DNA of 64,000 nucleotides from Hyphomicrobium sp. (GTDB taxonomy: Bacteria; Pseudomonadota; Alphaproteobacteria; Rhizobiales; Hyphomicrobiaceae): positions 1-64,000 of the forward strand of contig NZ_WBUE01000007.1 of assembly GCF_009026145.1 (NCBI RefSeq), read 5' to 3'. Positions 1-9,538 of this stretch are shown here, one piece after another. Position numbers and translations under genes: made by a program. Positions within the stretch are counted from its first letter, which is position 1; the number at the start of each line of letters is the position of its first letter. The notes beneath the pieces are model-generated. The model did no database searches and was not told the origin of the DNA. It worked only from the letters and a program-made list of their open reading frames with translations.

Positions 1-120
1 GGGAAGGGGAGAGGGGCGGGGATAAGAAGAACGGAAAGCTGCGGGTAAAGCACAGACCGATACTACCTAGGCGCGTGCGGAACGGTTACCTTCTGCATTC
101 GATTCAGGATCAGCAATCAG

Positions 121-2448
121 ATGACCAACAGCATCTTCGCCGCCTATCCGAGCGCCCCAACTGTGATCGGCGACTGTATCTGCGCCGCAGTGCCAAAGTT
201 AGCCACCCGCAATGTCACGTTCCACCCCTGGGAACACAACGATATCTGTGGTGTCGTACTGACAGACCCAATCTTTAAGGCCATCGAAGAAAGTTCGGCT
301 ATGTTTGCCGACATCACGAAGGCTAACTTCAATGTTACATTCGAGATTGCGTATGCCATTGCTAAATCAAAGCCGCTTCTTCTGTTTGTGAATGAGGGTA
401 TTGTCTTCGATCGTCCTGCGCTCAATCGAATTGGAATATTTGATACGATCGGATATGAATCCTACCAGAACTCCGACGAACTAGCCGCTGGACTCGTCAA
501 CGTCATCCATTCGCGCCCGCTTAAAACAGACTATGAACCAAACCGGCGGGCGCCCATTTACATGATCGAAATGCCTCGACAGAGCGAGGCGATGACCCAC
601 ATTGTGGCAAGAACGAAAAAAACTCGCCTCAAATACCGAAGCTTCAATCTCAAGGAACATGTGCGCCTCTCCGCTAATGACGCAATTGCTCATGTTGCCA
701 GCTCGTACGGCGTTATAGTTCCACTCGCCCCTGACAATATGCCGGATGCGGAATCACACAATATCCGGGCGGCTTTCATATTTGGATTGGCTGTAGGTTT
801 TGGAAAGCCCGCACTTATCCTTCAGGACTTGGCTGGTCCATTCCCTATGGACGCCCGCGATTTGATATCCATCTATCGATCGCCGGCAGACATTGAGCGC
901 TTCATTAATGACTTTTCGCTCGACGTGGTTGAGGCGATGCAGGGTCAGCAGAGCCTCAATTTGGTGAAGCCGGATCTTCTGTCAAGGCTAAGACTCGGTG
1001 ACCCGGTTGCCGAAAGTGAATTTGAGACTCTTGGGCTATATTACGTTCAGGGCGACGCCTATCTGCGAGCTTTGAGAGGGGAGGTGAACTTGGTGGTAGG
1101 CCGAAAGGGCACCGGAAAAACAGCCTTGTTTTCGCAACTTCGCAATGCGAAGCGCGCGGACAAAGCAAACGTAGTTGTGGATTTGAAACCAGAGGGGTAC
1201 CAGCTTGTCCGACTAAAAGAGGAGCTTCTATCGTTCATTACACGGGGAGCCCAGGAGCATTTGATTACAATATTCTGGGAGTACGTCCTTTACCTTGAGA
1301 TCTGCTATAAGCTTCTCGAGAAGGATAAGGATAGGCAACGCTTTGATCACACGATTCGGGATGTGTACCAAAGGCTTAGCGTAGCTTATGCAAGCAATGA
1401 CGACCTGCTTGAGGGGGATTTCTCTGAGCGACTTTTGAAGCTCTCCGAGCGGGTTATACAGAATTTCAGGCAGCGTGCAGGAAGTGACAAGGAGGGCGCG
1501 GAGGTGCGCCTTTCGTCGGGCGAGGTTTCAAATCTTGTGTATGCCCACGATATTCGGGCGCTGCGGGATTTAATTTCCAATTACCTCGTAAATAAGAAGA
1601 CGACATGGGTTTTGTTTGACAATCTTGATAAAGGCTGGCCGGCGCATGGACTTCAGACTATTGACGGTATCATCTTGCGGTGTCTTATTGACGCTAGCAG
1701 AAAGATACAGCGCGAGATGACGCGGCAGGAGATTGATTTCGTTTCTGTAGTATTTGTTAGGAATGACGTTTATGAGTTGTTGATGCAAAACTCCGCTGAT
1801 TTCGGCAAGGAGATGAGGGTGTCATTGGATTGGTCCGATGCGGAGATGTTGCGGGAGATGGTGAAAAGGAGAATTGTGGCTTCTGAGCGTCTTAAGGAGG
1901 GGGTCGAGTTTGAGGCGTTATGGGCTCAGATGTGTGTTTCCCATGTCAAAGGGGAGGATTCATTCTTTTATTTGATTGACCGGTGCCTAATGCGTCCAAG
2001 AAACATCCTTAAACTGGTTATGCACTGCAAAGGTGTCGCGGTTAATCTGGGTCATAAGAAGATTGGCGCAGATGATGTGGGGAAGGGCCTGCTTCTCTAC
2101 TCGAACGACGTTCTGATTGAAGCGGATCAAGAGTTGGCGGATATTGACCCAAAAGCTGAGAACTTAATGTATAGGTTTATCGGTTTACCGCCGAGGTTGT
2201 CGCTCATTGAGGTGTGGGAGATTCTAGAGAAGCACGCGGTCCCGACGACAAAGTGGGATCAGATAATTGACTATTTGCTTTATTACGGGTTTTTTGGAAT
2301 TGTCGTGGATGGGGATCCGGAAGTTATTTACGACGTTTCATACAACATGAAGATTCTGAAGTCTAAATTCGAAGCAGCCGGAGACGGGGTTGTATTGTAC
2401 ATGAGCCCGGCTTTTTGGCCGGCGCTTAGCACGAGGGAAGCGGCGTGA
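121..2448 (+). CDS. NDT/TIR-like domain plus P-loop ATPase (candidate defence protein)
   Basis: A 775-aa protein. Residues about 8-90 resemble a nucleoside 2-deoxyribosyltransferase/TIR-like Rossmann fold, with ADIT at 63-66 and NVTFEIAYAIAKSKP at 71-85. Residues about 185-240 look like a second, degenerate copy (IRAAFIFGLAVGFGKP at 215-230). A P-loop ATPase follows, with Walker A GRKGTGKT at 327-334 and a Walker B-like WVLFDNLD at 496-503, then a long helical C-terminus. The arrangement resembles RefSeq 'P-loop ATPase, Sll1717 family' proteins, which are poorly characterised. By analogy with effector-ATPase fusions, a nucleotide- or NAD-cleaving immune role is plausible but inferred. Base composition is very different from the neighbours: 22 of 60 bases are G/C at 1741-1800, against 47 of 60 at 5581-5640 in parC. 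This points to horizontal transfer. The gene stands alone at the left edge, so partner genes may lie outside. Domain assignment is moderate; function is unknown. Confidence 0.7.
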   Translation: MTNSIFAAYPSAPTVIGDCICAAVPKLATRNVTFHPWEHNDICGVVLTDPIFKAIEESSAMFADITKANFNVTFEIAYAIAKSKPLLLFVNEGIVFDRPALNRIGIFDTIGYESYQNSDELAAGLVNVIHSRPLKTDYEPNRRAPIYMIEMPRQSEAMTHIVARTKKTRLKYRSFNLKEHVRLSANDAIAHVASSYGVIVPLAPDNMPDAESHNIRAAFIFGLAVGFGKPALILQDLAGPFPMDARDLISIYRSPADIERFINDFSLDVVEAMQGQQSLNLVKPDLLSRLRLGDPVAESEFETLGLYYVQGDAYLRALRGEVNLVVGRKGTGKTALFSQLRNAKRADKANVVVDLKPEGYQLVRLKEELLSFITRGAQEHLITIFWEYVLYLEICYKLLEKDKDRQRFDHTIRDVYQRLSVAYASNDDLLEGDFSERLLKLSERVIQNFRQRAGSDKEGAEVRLSSGEVSNLVYAHDIRALRDLISNYLVNKKTTWVLFDNLDKGWPAHGLQTIDGIILRCLIDASRKIQREMTRQEIDFVSVVFVRNDVYELLMQNSADFGKEMRVSLDWSDAEMLREMVKRRIVASERLKEGVEFEALWAQMCVSHVKGEDSFFYLIDRCLMRPRNILKLVMHCKGVAVNLGHKKIGADDVGKGLLLYSNDVLIEADQELADIDPKAENLMYRFIGLPPRLSLIEVWEILEKHAVPTTKWDQIIDYLLYYGFFGIVVDGDPEVIYDVSYNMKILKSKFEAAGDGVVLYMSPAFWPALSTREAA

Positions 2449-2461
2449 ATGTCCGGGGGCA

Positions 2462-3106
2462 CTAACCCAACACCACGGCGTCGAGCACGGCGGCGAAGTG
2501 GCAGCCGGACGCCGTGAGTACGCAGCCGTGCCAGATGGCGTTGTTGTAGGGCAGCTTCTCCCACAGGTGGAAGACGACGCCCACCGTGTAGAGCACGCCG
2601 CCGGCGAGCAGCAGCGTCAGCGCCGTCCCCGATAAGGCTTCGAGCATCGGGCCGAACGCCAGCACCCCCGCCCATCCCTGCGCCAGGTACAAGACGTAGC
2701 TGGTGCGCACCAGCTGCGCCGGCGCGATCAGCTTCGCCGCCACTCCGAACACCGCGATGCCCCACACGATGGCGAGCAGGAGCAAGCCGGCGCCGCCGCC
2801 CATCTTGATGGCCGCGAACGGGGTATAGGTGGCGGCGATCTTGACGTAGATGGCGGCGTGGTCGAGGCGGCGCAGGAGCCAGCGGCGCGGCCCGCGGTTG
2901 AGATTGTAGGCGGCGGAGAAGCAGAACACGGCCAGCATGCCGGCGCCGTAGACGAGGACGGCGATGGCCGCGGCGGGGTCGAGCTGCGTGGCGGCGAGGG
3001 CGATGAGGACGCTGGCGCCGATCAGCCCCAGCGTGACGCCGAGGACGTGCACGGCGCCGTCGGCGATCAGCTCGGACCTCGAATAGCTGGGGAAGATATG
3101 GCTCAT
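2462..3106 (-). CDS. hemolysin III family integral membrane protein (YqfA-like)
   Basis: A 214-aa, almost entirely hydrophobic protein with about seven membrane helices, matching the PAQR-related hemolysin III/YqfA family. Family features visible are the DHAAIYVKIAATYTP segment after the second helix pair, and C-terminal histidines in VFHLWEKLPY and AIWHG. The start at MSHIFPSYSR was chosen over an in-frame ATG 90 bases further upstream because the extension is Arg/Cys-rich and unlike the family, which begins just before the first helix. The gene converges with the preceding ATPase gene with a 13-base gap. Despite the name, most members are not shown to be haemolytic; the bacterial role is linked to membrane homeostasis. 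Confidence 0.85.
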   Translation of the reverse strand: MSHIFPSYSRSELIADGAVHVLGVTLGLIGASVLIALAATQLDPAAAIAVLVYGAGMLAVFCFSAAYNLNRGPRRWLLRRLDHAAIYVKIAATYTPFAAIKMGGGAGLLLLAIVWGIAVFGVAAKLIAPAQLVRTSYVLYLAQGWAGVLAFGPMLEALSGTALTLLLAGGVLYTVGVVFHLWEKLPYNNAIWHGCVLTASGCHFAAVLDAVVLG

Positions 3107-3197
3107 GCGCTCTGCTCGGCCGTGCCCATGCGGGCAACGTGGGCGCCAGGGAAGCGCAAAACAAGGGTTGGCGCCGCTCCGCGCGGAACAGCGCACG

Positions 3198-3226
3198 AAA
3201 AAGGCCGGGCGCGTGGGCGCCCGGCC
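3198..3226 (-). terminator. Rho-independent terminator of the outer-membrane protein gene
   Basis: GGCCGGGCGC (3203-3212) and GCGCCCGGCC (3217-3226) form a perfect 10-bp stem with loop GTGG. On the minus strand the stem is followed by five T (plus-strand AAAAA at 3198-3202). It lies 34 bases beyond the stop codon of the outer-membrane protein gene and just upstream of the hemolysin III start, so the two minus-strand genes should be separate transcripts. Confidence 0.85.
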
Positions 3227-3259
3227 GGTTGGGGTGAGCCCGGTGTGTGCGTCGTGGGT

Positions 3260-4041
3260 CTAGAGCCCGCCCCACTTGACGTTGAGCCGTGCGGTCACGG
3301 TGTTGAGCTCGATCTCGCGGTCGCCCGACGACAGGATGCCGCCGAGGAACAGGCCGGAGCCTTCCGATTCCAGCTCCATGCGCGTGTACTCGACGCCGAA
3401 GCTGACCGACTCGGTGAACGCGTACTCGACGCCGCCGCCGAAGGCGAAGCCGTCCGCGGTGTCGTTCTCGCCCGAGGGCAGCGTGATCACCGGAAAACCT
3501 GGAACGATGACGATCGAGGAACCATAGTCGACACCGGCCACGGCCCAGCCGGCGGTGCCGTAGATAAGCCAGCGGTTCTGCGCGTAGCCGAGTTTGGCCA
3601 GCGCCGCGGCGACCCAGTTGACGTTGGTGTCGCAGTTGAACACGCCCGGTGGGATACCTAGGCCGCTTAGCCCGAGGCAGTCGTTCGTCGAGCCGCTGAT
3701 GTCGGCGCCGCTCAAGCGGAACTCGCCGCCGACGACCCAGTTGCCGAACTGTTTGTTCATGCCCAGCTGCACGCCGCCGAGGCCGCCATCGACATCGCTG
3801 CTGCTGCTCAAACTCGGCGGGATGAAGCCGAAGATCTGCAGCGGCTCCTCGGTGATGTCGGAGTCGCCCCAGCCGTAACCGCCGTGGACGCCCATGTAGA
3901 CGCCGGACCAGCTGTAGGCGGGCGGGGCCACGAAGAGCCCTTGCTCCCCCTGTCGTAACCGTCGGCCGAGGCGGCCGCGCCGAGCCCCACGACGGTCGCC
4001 AGCGACACCGCCGCTGCCGAGAACACGCTGAACTTACGCAT
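3260..4041 (-). pseudogene. Omp25/31-like outer-membrane beta-barrel protein, broken by a 1-nt frameshift
   Basis: The start at 4041 opens a frame with a typical signal peptide (MRKFSVFSAAAVSLATVVGL..AAASA), but that frame then runs into non-homologous Pro/Ser-rich sequence. The mature barrel is read in another frame, from about 3935 to 3260: APPAYSWSGVYMGVHGGYGWG, the classic beginning of Rhizobiales Omp25/Omp31 porin-like proteins, ending in LNVKWGGL. One extra G in either the G-run at 3946-3950 or the one at 3938-3940 (read on the minus strand) would join the frames, giving ..DRG-(E/S)-(Q/K)-GLFVAPPAYSW. The barrel shows no other damage, so this is a recent mutation, a phase-variable tract or an assembly error. 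If intact, the protein would be about 260 aa, an eight-stranded surface barrel. Confidence 0.75.
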
Positions 4042-4433
4042 GACGCTACTCCCGTTACTTGACGCGCGATCGCGGCACTTAGCGATTGCCCCCGCGACCC
4101 CCTTGCCCAAACCCTCCACTTGCTGGCGCCGGCCGGCCCCGGGCGTGCTCGGGCCGGCCGGCTTGCGAGAAGCGTAGTGAGAAGCGCGGGCGGAATTGGT
4201 GGTATCGGAGCAACAACGGTGGCGAAGACACCTCTAAATTTAAAGATGAAGCAAGAAGGACTGAATAATGAAGGCCAGCCGATTGATCATTTTCTCCTCA
4301 TGCCTTGATGAATGTCGCCCCATCGTCTTGCGCATGTCGCGCGCTTAGTCATGTTCGGCGGCGGCGCGTGCGATATTTGTATTGTCGACTACACTTGCGC
4401 CGTGGACGGCTTCTGCAACCGCTGGAGGCCGCA
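4042..4433. other. intergenic region with a 12-bp-stem hairpin
   Basis: There is no convincing gene here. GCCGGCCGGCCC (4128-4139) and GGGCCGGCCGGC (4151-4162) form a perfect 12-bp stem with an 11-nt loop and no T-tract. It would be transcribed only if the outer-membrane protein promoter lies upstream of it. An AT-rich patch at about 4210-4310 probably carries the divergent promoters for the outer-membrane protein gene and the Crp/Fnr gene, but no box could be assigned. Confidence 0.5.
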
Positions 4434-5129
4434 ATGGAGTACGAGCTCGCCGAGATCCGCGCCCACGCCTTGTTCAAGGATCTGGGCGATCAGAGCCTGC
4501 AGCGGGTCTTGAGCAATGCGGTGATGTCGCTGTTTCCGCGTCACTCGACGCTGGTCACGGAAGGGCAGCGCTGCGACCTGCTCTACATGCTGTTCGAAGG
4601 CACGGCGACGTCGACCAGCGTGCATCGCGGGCGCGCAACGACGCTGTTTCTGCTGAAGCCCGGCGCCGCCTTCCCGCTGTCGTCGATCGTGCGCAACGAG
4701 GTGCCGCTGTCGACCATCGTCACCCAGGGGCCGTGCCGCATCCTCATGCTGCCGGCGGAAGGGGTGCGCGCGCTTCTATCCGCCGACAACGCCTTCTGCC
4801 TCGCGGTGCTCAACGCCATGGCGCGTACGAGCCGCGACAAGACGCGCGAGATCAAGAACCTGAAGCTGCGCTCGAGCGCCGAGCGGCTGGCCAACTGGAT
4901 CCACGAGATGCACCGCAAGACGCCCAAGCGCCGGCGCCTCGACCTGCCGATGGACAAGAAGACGCTGGCGCTGCGCCTCGGCATGACGCCGGAGAACCTG
5001 GCGCGCGGGTTTGCGCACCTGCGCGCCTACGGGGTGCGGGTGGAGGGGCGGACGATCTGGATCGAGGACCCCGGCGCCTTGGCGCGCTATGCCGACCCCA
5101 GCCCGCTCATCGACGAGAGCCAGGCCTAG
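4434..5129 (+). CDS. Crp/Fnr family transcriptional regulator
   Basis: A 231-aa protein. An N-terminal cyclic-nucleotide-binding-type beta-roll spans about residues 10-130 (LFKDLGDQSLQRVL..LVTEGQRCDLLYMLFEG), and a winged-helix Crp domain follows, with KKTLALRLGMTPENLARGFAHLRAYGV as the helix-turn-helix. No Fnr-type N-terminal cysteine cluster is visible, so an oxygen-sensing iron-sulfur role is unlikely. The ligand cannot be told. The start at MEYELAEIRA is preceded by TGGAGG eight bases upstream; the longer in-frame reading is Arg/Cys-rich and unlike the family. It is followed by parC after 86 bases but is probably an independent gene. The targets are unknown. Confidence 0.88.
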   Translation: MEYELAEIRAHALFKDLGDQSLQRVLSNAVMSLFPRHSTLVTEGQRCDLLYMLFEGTATSTSVHRGRATTLFLLKPGAAFPLSSIVRNEVPLSTIVTQGPCRILMLPAEGVRALLSADNAFCLAVLNAMARTSRDKTREIKNLKLRSSAERLANWIHEMHRKTPKRRRLDLPMDKKTLALRLGMTPENLARGFAHLRAYGVRVEGRTIWIEDPGALARYADPSPLIDESQA

Positions 5130-5215
5130 TGGAGGGAGCGCAGTTCCCTTCTTTCGAAAGCTGCATCCACAACCTGGGGCTTGCGGGGAGCCCCAAGGGG
5201 CAGTAGCCCATCCCC

Positions 5216-7471
5216 ATGACCGAAAAACCGATTCTGCCCGGCCCCGACGGCATCGAGCCCATAAACCTCAAGGACGCGCTGGAAGAGCGCTACCTCGCCT
5301 ACGCGCTGTCGACCATCATGCACCGGGCGCTGCCCGACGTGCGCGATGGCTTGAAGCCCGTGCACCGGCGCATCCTCTACGCCATGCACCAGCTGCGGCT
5401 GACGCCGGACGGCGGCTTTTTGAAGTGCGCCAAGATCGTCGGCGACGCCATGGGCGACTATCACCCGCATGGCAACCAGGCGATCTACGACGCCCTCGCC
5501 CGCCTCGCGCAGGATTTCGCCGTGCGCTACCCGCTCATCGACGGGCAGGGCAACTTCGGCAACATCGACGGCGACAACCCGGCCGCCGAGCGCTACACGG
5601 AGGCGCGCATCACCGCCGTCGCCGCCGACCTCCTCGAGGGCCTCGAGGAGGAGACGGTCGACTTCCGCGCCAACTACGACGGGCGCAAGCAGGAGCCGGT
5701 GGTGCTCCCCGCGGCGTTCCCCAACCTCTTGGCCAACGGTGCGTCCGGCATCGCCGTGGGCATGGCGACCAACATCCCGCCGCACAACGTCGATGAGCTG
5801 TGCGCGGGGCTCCTGCATCTGATCAAGCACCCCAACGCCACCATCGACAAGCTGGTGGAGATGATCCCGGGGCCGGACTTCCCCACCGGCGGCGTGCTGG
5901 TCGAGCCGCGCGATTCAATTCTGGAAGCGTACAAGACGGGGCGCGGCGGCTTCCGCCTGCGCGCCAAGTGGGACAGGGAGGAGGGCGGGCGCGGCACCTA
6001 CCAGATCGTCGTCACCGAGATCCCCTACCAGGTGCAGAAGGCAAAGCTCGTGGAGCGCATCGCCGAGCTCCTGACCGAGAAGAAGCTGCCGCTGCTGGGC
6101 GACGTGCGCGACGAGAGCGCCGAGGAGATCCGCCTCATTCTGGAGCCGAAGAGCCGCACGGTCGATCCGGTGCTCTTGATGGAGAGCCTCTTCCGCCTCA
6201 CCGAGCTAGAGGTGCGCTTCGGCCTCAACATGAACGTGCTGTCGGCCGGTCAGATCCCGGGCGTGCTCTCGCTGCGCGACGTGCTGCGCCAGTGGCTCGA
6301 GCACCGCGTCGACGTGCTCGTCAAGCGCTCGCAGTATCGCCTGCAGAAGATCGAGCACCGCCTCGAGGTGCTGGACGGCTACCTCGTCGCCTATCTCAAC
6401 CTCGACGAGGTGATCAAAATCGTCCGCTTCGAGGACGACCCGAAGGCCAAGCTGATCGCCCGCTTCAAGCTCACCGAGGTGCAGGCCGACGCCATCCTCA
6501 ACCTGCGCCTAAAGTCGCTGTCGAAGCTGGAGGAGATGGAGATCCGCGCCGAGCACGACAAGCTGTCGAAGGAGCGGCGCGAGCTAAAGCAGCTCTTGAA
6601 GTCGGACGAATTGCAGTGGGAGCGCATCGCGGCGGAAGTCAAGGAGGTGCGCGAGCGCTATGCCAAGTCGACCCCGCTCGGGCGCCGCCGCACCTCCTTC
6701 GCCGACGCGCCGACGATCGACGTCGACCTCGACGCCGCGCTGATCGAGAAGGAGCCGATCACCATCGTGCTCTCCGACAAGGGCTGGGTGCGGGCCTTGA
6801 AGGGCCACATCGACGACCTCTCGAAGCTCGACTTCAAGCAGGGCGACAAATTAAAGCGCGCCATCAAGGCCTCGACGACGGATAAGCTGCTGCTGCTGGC
6901 CACCAACGGCAAGATCTTCACGCTGGAAGCCTCGCTGCTGCCGGGCGGGCGCGGGCACGGCGAACCGGTGCGCCTGATGATCGACCTGGAAGAGAATCAC
7001 GACATCGCCGACGCCTTCCCCTACCAGCCGGGGCGCAAGCTCTTGATCGCCTCGACGGCGGGGTACGGCTTCATCGTGCCGGAGGACGAGGTCGTCGCCG
7101 CAACGCGCAAGGGCAAGCAGGTGCTGAACGTGACGGAGCCCGAGGAGGCGCGGCTCATTGTGCCGGTGCCGGAGGGCGCCGACCACGTGGCGACCGTGGG
7201 CGAGAACCGCAAGCTTTTGATCTTCAAGCTCGACGAGGTGAACGAGATGACGCGCGGCAAGGGCGTCATCCTGCAGCGCTTCAAGGATGGCCAGCTGGCA
7301 GACGCGCGCGTGTTCAAGAAGGCGGACGGGCTGTCGTGGAGCGACAGCGCCGGGCGCACCTTCACGCTCTCCTGGAGCGAACTGCGCGACTGGGTTGGCG
7401 TGCGCGCGCAAGCCGGGCGCGTCGTGCCCAAGGGCTTTCCGCGCTCGAACAGCTTCGGGCCTGCGTTTTAG
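5216..7471 (+). CDS. parC: DNA topoisomerase IV subunit A
   Basis: A 751-aa protein with the full GyrA/ParC architecture. The N-terminal breakage-reunion domain includes [27 protein letters not shown], the active-site tyrosine in [11 protein letters not shown] (Tyr127), and the quinolone-resistance-region equivalent [18 protein letters not shown] coiled tower and a C-terminal beta-pinwheel with degenerate repeats follow. The length fits alphaproteobacterial ParC rather than the longer GyrA, and the GyrA-box is not evident. It works with ParE to decatenate replicated chromosomes. No parE is nearby, as is usual in this class. The ATG follows a weak ribosome-binding site. Confidence 0.95.
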   Translation: MTEKPILPGPDGIEPINLKDALEERYLAYALSTIMHRALPDVRDGLKPVHRRILYAMHQLRLTPDGGFLKCAKIVGDAMGDYHPHGNQAIYDALARLAQDFAVRYPLIDGQGNFGNIDGDNPAAERYTEARITAVAADLLEGLEEETVDFRANYDGRKQEPVVLPAAFPNLLANGASGIAVGMATNIPPHNVDELCAGLLHLIKHPNATIDKLVEMIPGPDFPTGGVLVEPRDSILEAYKTGRGGFRLRAKWDREEGGRGTYQIVVTEIPYQVQKAKLVERIAELLTEKKLPLLGDVRDESAEEIRLILEPKSRTVDPVLLMESLFRLTELEVRFGLNMNVLSAGQIPGVLSLRDVLRQWLEHRVDVLVKRSQYRLQKIEHRLEVLDGYLVAYLNLDEVIKIVRFEDDPKAKLIARFKLTEVQADAILNLRLKSLSKLEEMEIRAEHDKLSKERRELKQLLKSDELQWERIAAEVKEVRERYAKSTPLGRRRTSFADAPTIDVDLDAALIEKEPITIVLSDKGWVRALKGHIDDLSKLDFKQGDKLKRAIKASTTDKLLLLATNGKIFTLEASLLPGGRGHGEPVRLMIDLEENHDIADAFPYQPGRKLLIASTAGYGFIVPEDEVVAATRKGKQVLNVTEPEEARLIVPVPEGADHVATVGENRKLLIFKLDEVNEMTRGKGVILQRFKDGQLADARVFKKADGLSWSDSAGRTFTLSWSELRDWVGVRAQAGRVVPKGFPRSNSFGPAF

Positions 7472-7757
7472 CCGGGCGCTATTGCCGGGTGAGGCAAGGT
7501 TGCTGGTCGAGGCCGCTGGTGAGCGGTCCGGATAAGTTCATGCGTGCTGCCATTAACCCACACTGGCCTGACGCGGACGACCTCAGGTGCGCTGCCCTGC
7601 TGTGACGGCAAAGCGAGTTGGGCTATGCTGGTGGGCTGTTGAGCAGCGAAGTCCGAACGTCCCGCAAGGGAGATCCGACTCGGGCGATTTATTGAATAGA
7701 TCTGCTGCCTAATTGCTCGAGCCCATCCTGCACGTTCGGCCAGATGGGAGCGAAGCC

Positions 7758-9188
7758 ATGTTCTTGAATTGCGGCACCGCCGACGACGTCCTCAAGTCCA
7801 TCAAGGACAAGGACGTGCGCATGATCGATCTGCGCTTCACCGATTTGCCCGGCACCTGGCAGCATTTCTCCGTCCCGCCGGGCGCGCTCGATGCCGATGC
7901 GCTGAGGGACGGCATCGGCTTCGATGGGTCGTCGATCCGCGGCTTCCAGGAAATCCAGGAAAGCGACATGCTGGTCGTTCCCGACCCGTCGACGGCGCTC
8001 CTCGATCCGTTCGCCGAAGCGACAACGCTCGCCCTTATCTGCAACATCAGGGACCCGGTGACGGGGCAGAGCTACAGCCGCGATGCCCGCCACATCGCGC
8101 AGAAGGCGGAGACGCACCTGACCTCAACCGGCATTGCAGATGCCGCCTATTTCGGCCCCGAGGCGGAGTTCTTTGTCTTCGACGACGTGCGCTACGGGCA
8201 GGACATCAACTATGCCTTCCACGAGATCGGCTCGAAGGAGGGGACGTGGAACACCGGGGCCGAGGAGAACCCGAACCTCGCCCACAAACCGCGCCAGAAG
8301 GAGGGCTACTTCCCCGTCCCGCCCGTCGACAGCCTGCAGGATCTGCGCACCGAGATGGTGCTGACCATGGAGGAGCTGGGGATCAAGGTGGAGGCGCACC
8401 ATCATGAGGTGGCGACCGCCGGCCAGGGCGAGATCGACATGCGCTTCACCACGCTCACGCGCATGGCCGACAACCTGATGCTCTATAAGTACGTGGTCAA
8501 GAACGTCGCCCGCCGGCACGACAAGACGGCGACCTTCATGCCCAAGCCGCTGTTCGAGGACAACGCCTCGGGCATGCACGTGCATCAGAGCTTGTGGAAG
8601 GGCGGCACCAATCTGTTCTTCAGTGATGCGCACTACGCGGGCCTGAGCGACCTCGGACGCTATTATATCGGCGGCCTATTGAAGCATGCGTGGGCGCTGT
8701 GTGCGCTGTGCGCGCCGACGACCAACTCTTATCGGCGTCTGGTGCCGGGCTACGAGGCACCGATCAATCTCGTCTATTCGCAGCGCAACCGCTCCGCCTG
8801 TTGCCGCATCCCGATGTACTCGCCGAGCCCCAAGGCGAAGCGCGTCGAGTTCCGCACGCCCGATCCATCCTGCAACGGCTACCTAGCCTTCGCGGCGATG
8901 CTGATGGCAGGTCTCGACGGCATCGAGGGGCGCATCGATCCCGGCGAGCCCATCGACAAGAATCTCTACGATCTGCCGCCCGCTGAGGCCAAGGCGGTCA
9001 AATCGACCCCCGGCTCATTGCAGCAGGCGCTCGACGCACTCGAAACCGACCATGATTTCTTGCTGCGCGGCGACGTCTTCACCCGGGACGTGATCGAAAC
9101 CTGGCTCAGCTACAAGCGGGAGAAGGAGGTCGACGCCATCGCCTTGCGGCCTCACCCATATGAGTTCCATCTCTACTACGACATCTAG
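7758..9188 (+). CDS. glnA: type I glutamine synthetase
   Basis: A 476-aa dodecameric-type GS that condenses ammonia and glutamate with ATP. Family motifs are all present: [11 protein letters not shown], the metal-binding [23 protein letters not shown], the ammonia/ATP region [54 protein letters not shown] and the adenylylation loop NLYDLPPAE (Tyr404). Adenylylation by GlnE is therefore possible. The start at [12 protein letters not shown] is preferred over an ATG 45 bases upstream because the family begins with this helix and GGGAG lies about eight bases before it. Unlike the usual housekeeping copy in this order, there is no glnB (PII) gene immediately upstream, so this may be an additional glnA. 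No sigma-54 promoter was found in the 286-base upstream gap. Confidence 0.95.
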   Translation: MFLNCGTADDVLKSIKDKDVRMIDLRFTDLPGTWQHFSVPPGALDADALRDGIGFDGSSIRGFQEIQESDMLVVPDPSTALLDPFAEATTLALICNIRDPVTGQSYSRDARHIAQKAETHLTSTGIADAAYFGPEAEFFVFDDVRYGQDINYAFHEIGSKEGTWNTGAEENPNLAHKPRQKEGYFPVPPVDSLQDLRTEMVLTMEELGIKVEAHHHEVATAGQGEIDMRFTTLTRMADNLMLYKYVVKNVARRHDKTATFMPKPLFEDNASGMHVHQSLWKGGTNLFFSDAHYAGLSDLGRYYIGGLLKHAWALCALCAPTTNSYRRLVPGYEAPINLVYSQRNRSACCRIPMYSPSPKAKRVEFRTPDPSCNGYLAFAAMLMAGLDGIEGRIDPGEPIDKNLYDLPPAEAKAVKSTPGSLQQALDALETDHDFLLRGDVFTRDVIETWLSYKREKEVDAIALRPHPYEFHLYYDI

Positions 9189-9538
9189 TGACGGTCGCAC
9201 CCATGCCTGCGAAGAGAGTGATCGACACGGATCACGGCGCAATCGATGCCGACGTGCTCGCGGAGCTGCAACAAAGCTTCGCGACATCCGAGCTGCTGAC
9301 GGCGATCGAGGCGATCGAAGCCAGCGAGGGCCGGCAGAAATGGCTGCGCGCGTGTCTCGTTCGGCTGCACGCCATGGCGAACCATCTGATCAACGGCGCG
9401 CCCCAAGCAGTCACCGGCGAGGAGGCTATTTGGCAGTTGGCAGAAGAGATAGGCGATGAGCTGGATGCCCGCACGGCCAACCTCGCTCATGTATCGAAGC
9501 TGGTGGATCGGCTGGGACAATTGCGGCCCAATGGGTGA
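9188..9538 (+). CDS. conserved hypothetical, coupled to glnA
   Basis: A 116-aa soluble, alpha-helical protein without recognised domain or signal peptide. The GTG start overlaps the last base of the glnA stop codon; an ATG at 9203 (MPAKRVIDTD) is an alternative. Composition is acidic, with heptad-like helices (ADVLAELQQSF, EEAIWQLAEEIGDEL). Its coupling to glnA suggests a nitrogen-related or GS-partner role, but this is only positional. It ends 381 bases before a convergent gene. Confidence 0.55.
   Translation: MTVAPMPAKRVIDTDHGAIDADVLAELQQSFATSELLTAIEAIEASEGRQKWLRACLVRLHAMANHLINGAPQAVTGEEAIWQLAEEIGDELDARTANLAHVSKLVDRLGQLRPNG

Noticed and set aside
2328..3275. 315-aa minus-strand open frame, Arg/Ala-rich
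   Set aside because: It overlaps the hemolysin III gene in another frame and extends into the ATPase gene; composition is that of a GC-rich shadow frame.
4200..4330. Fnr box from TTGAT stretches in the AT-rich patch
   Set aside because: TTGAT at about 4280 and 4307 lacks the ATCAA half at the right spacing.
5011..5796. 261-aa open frame overlapping the Crp/Fnr gene and parC
   Set aside because: Low-complexity Arg/Ala/Pro sequence, antagonistic to two well-supported genes.
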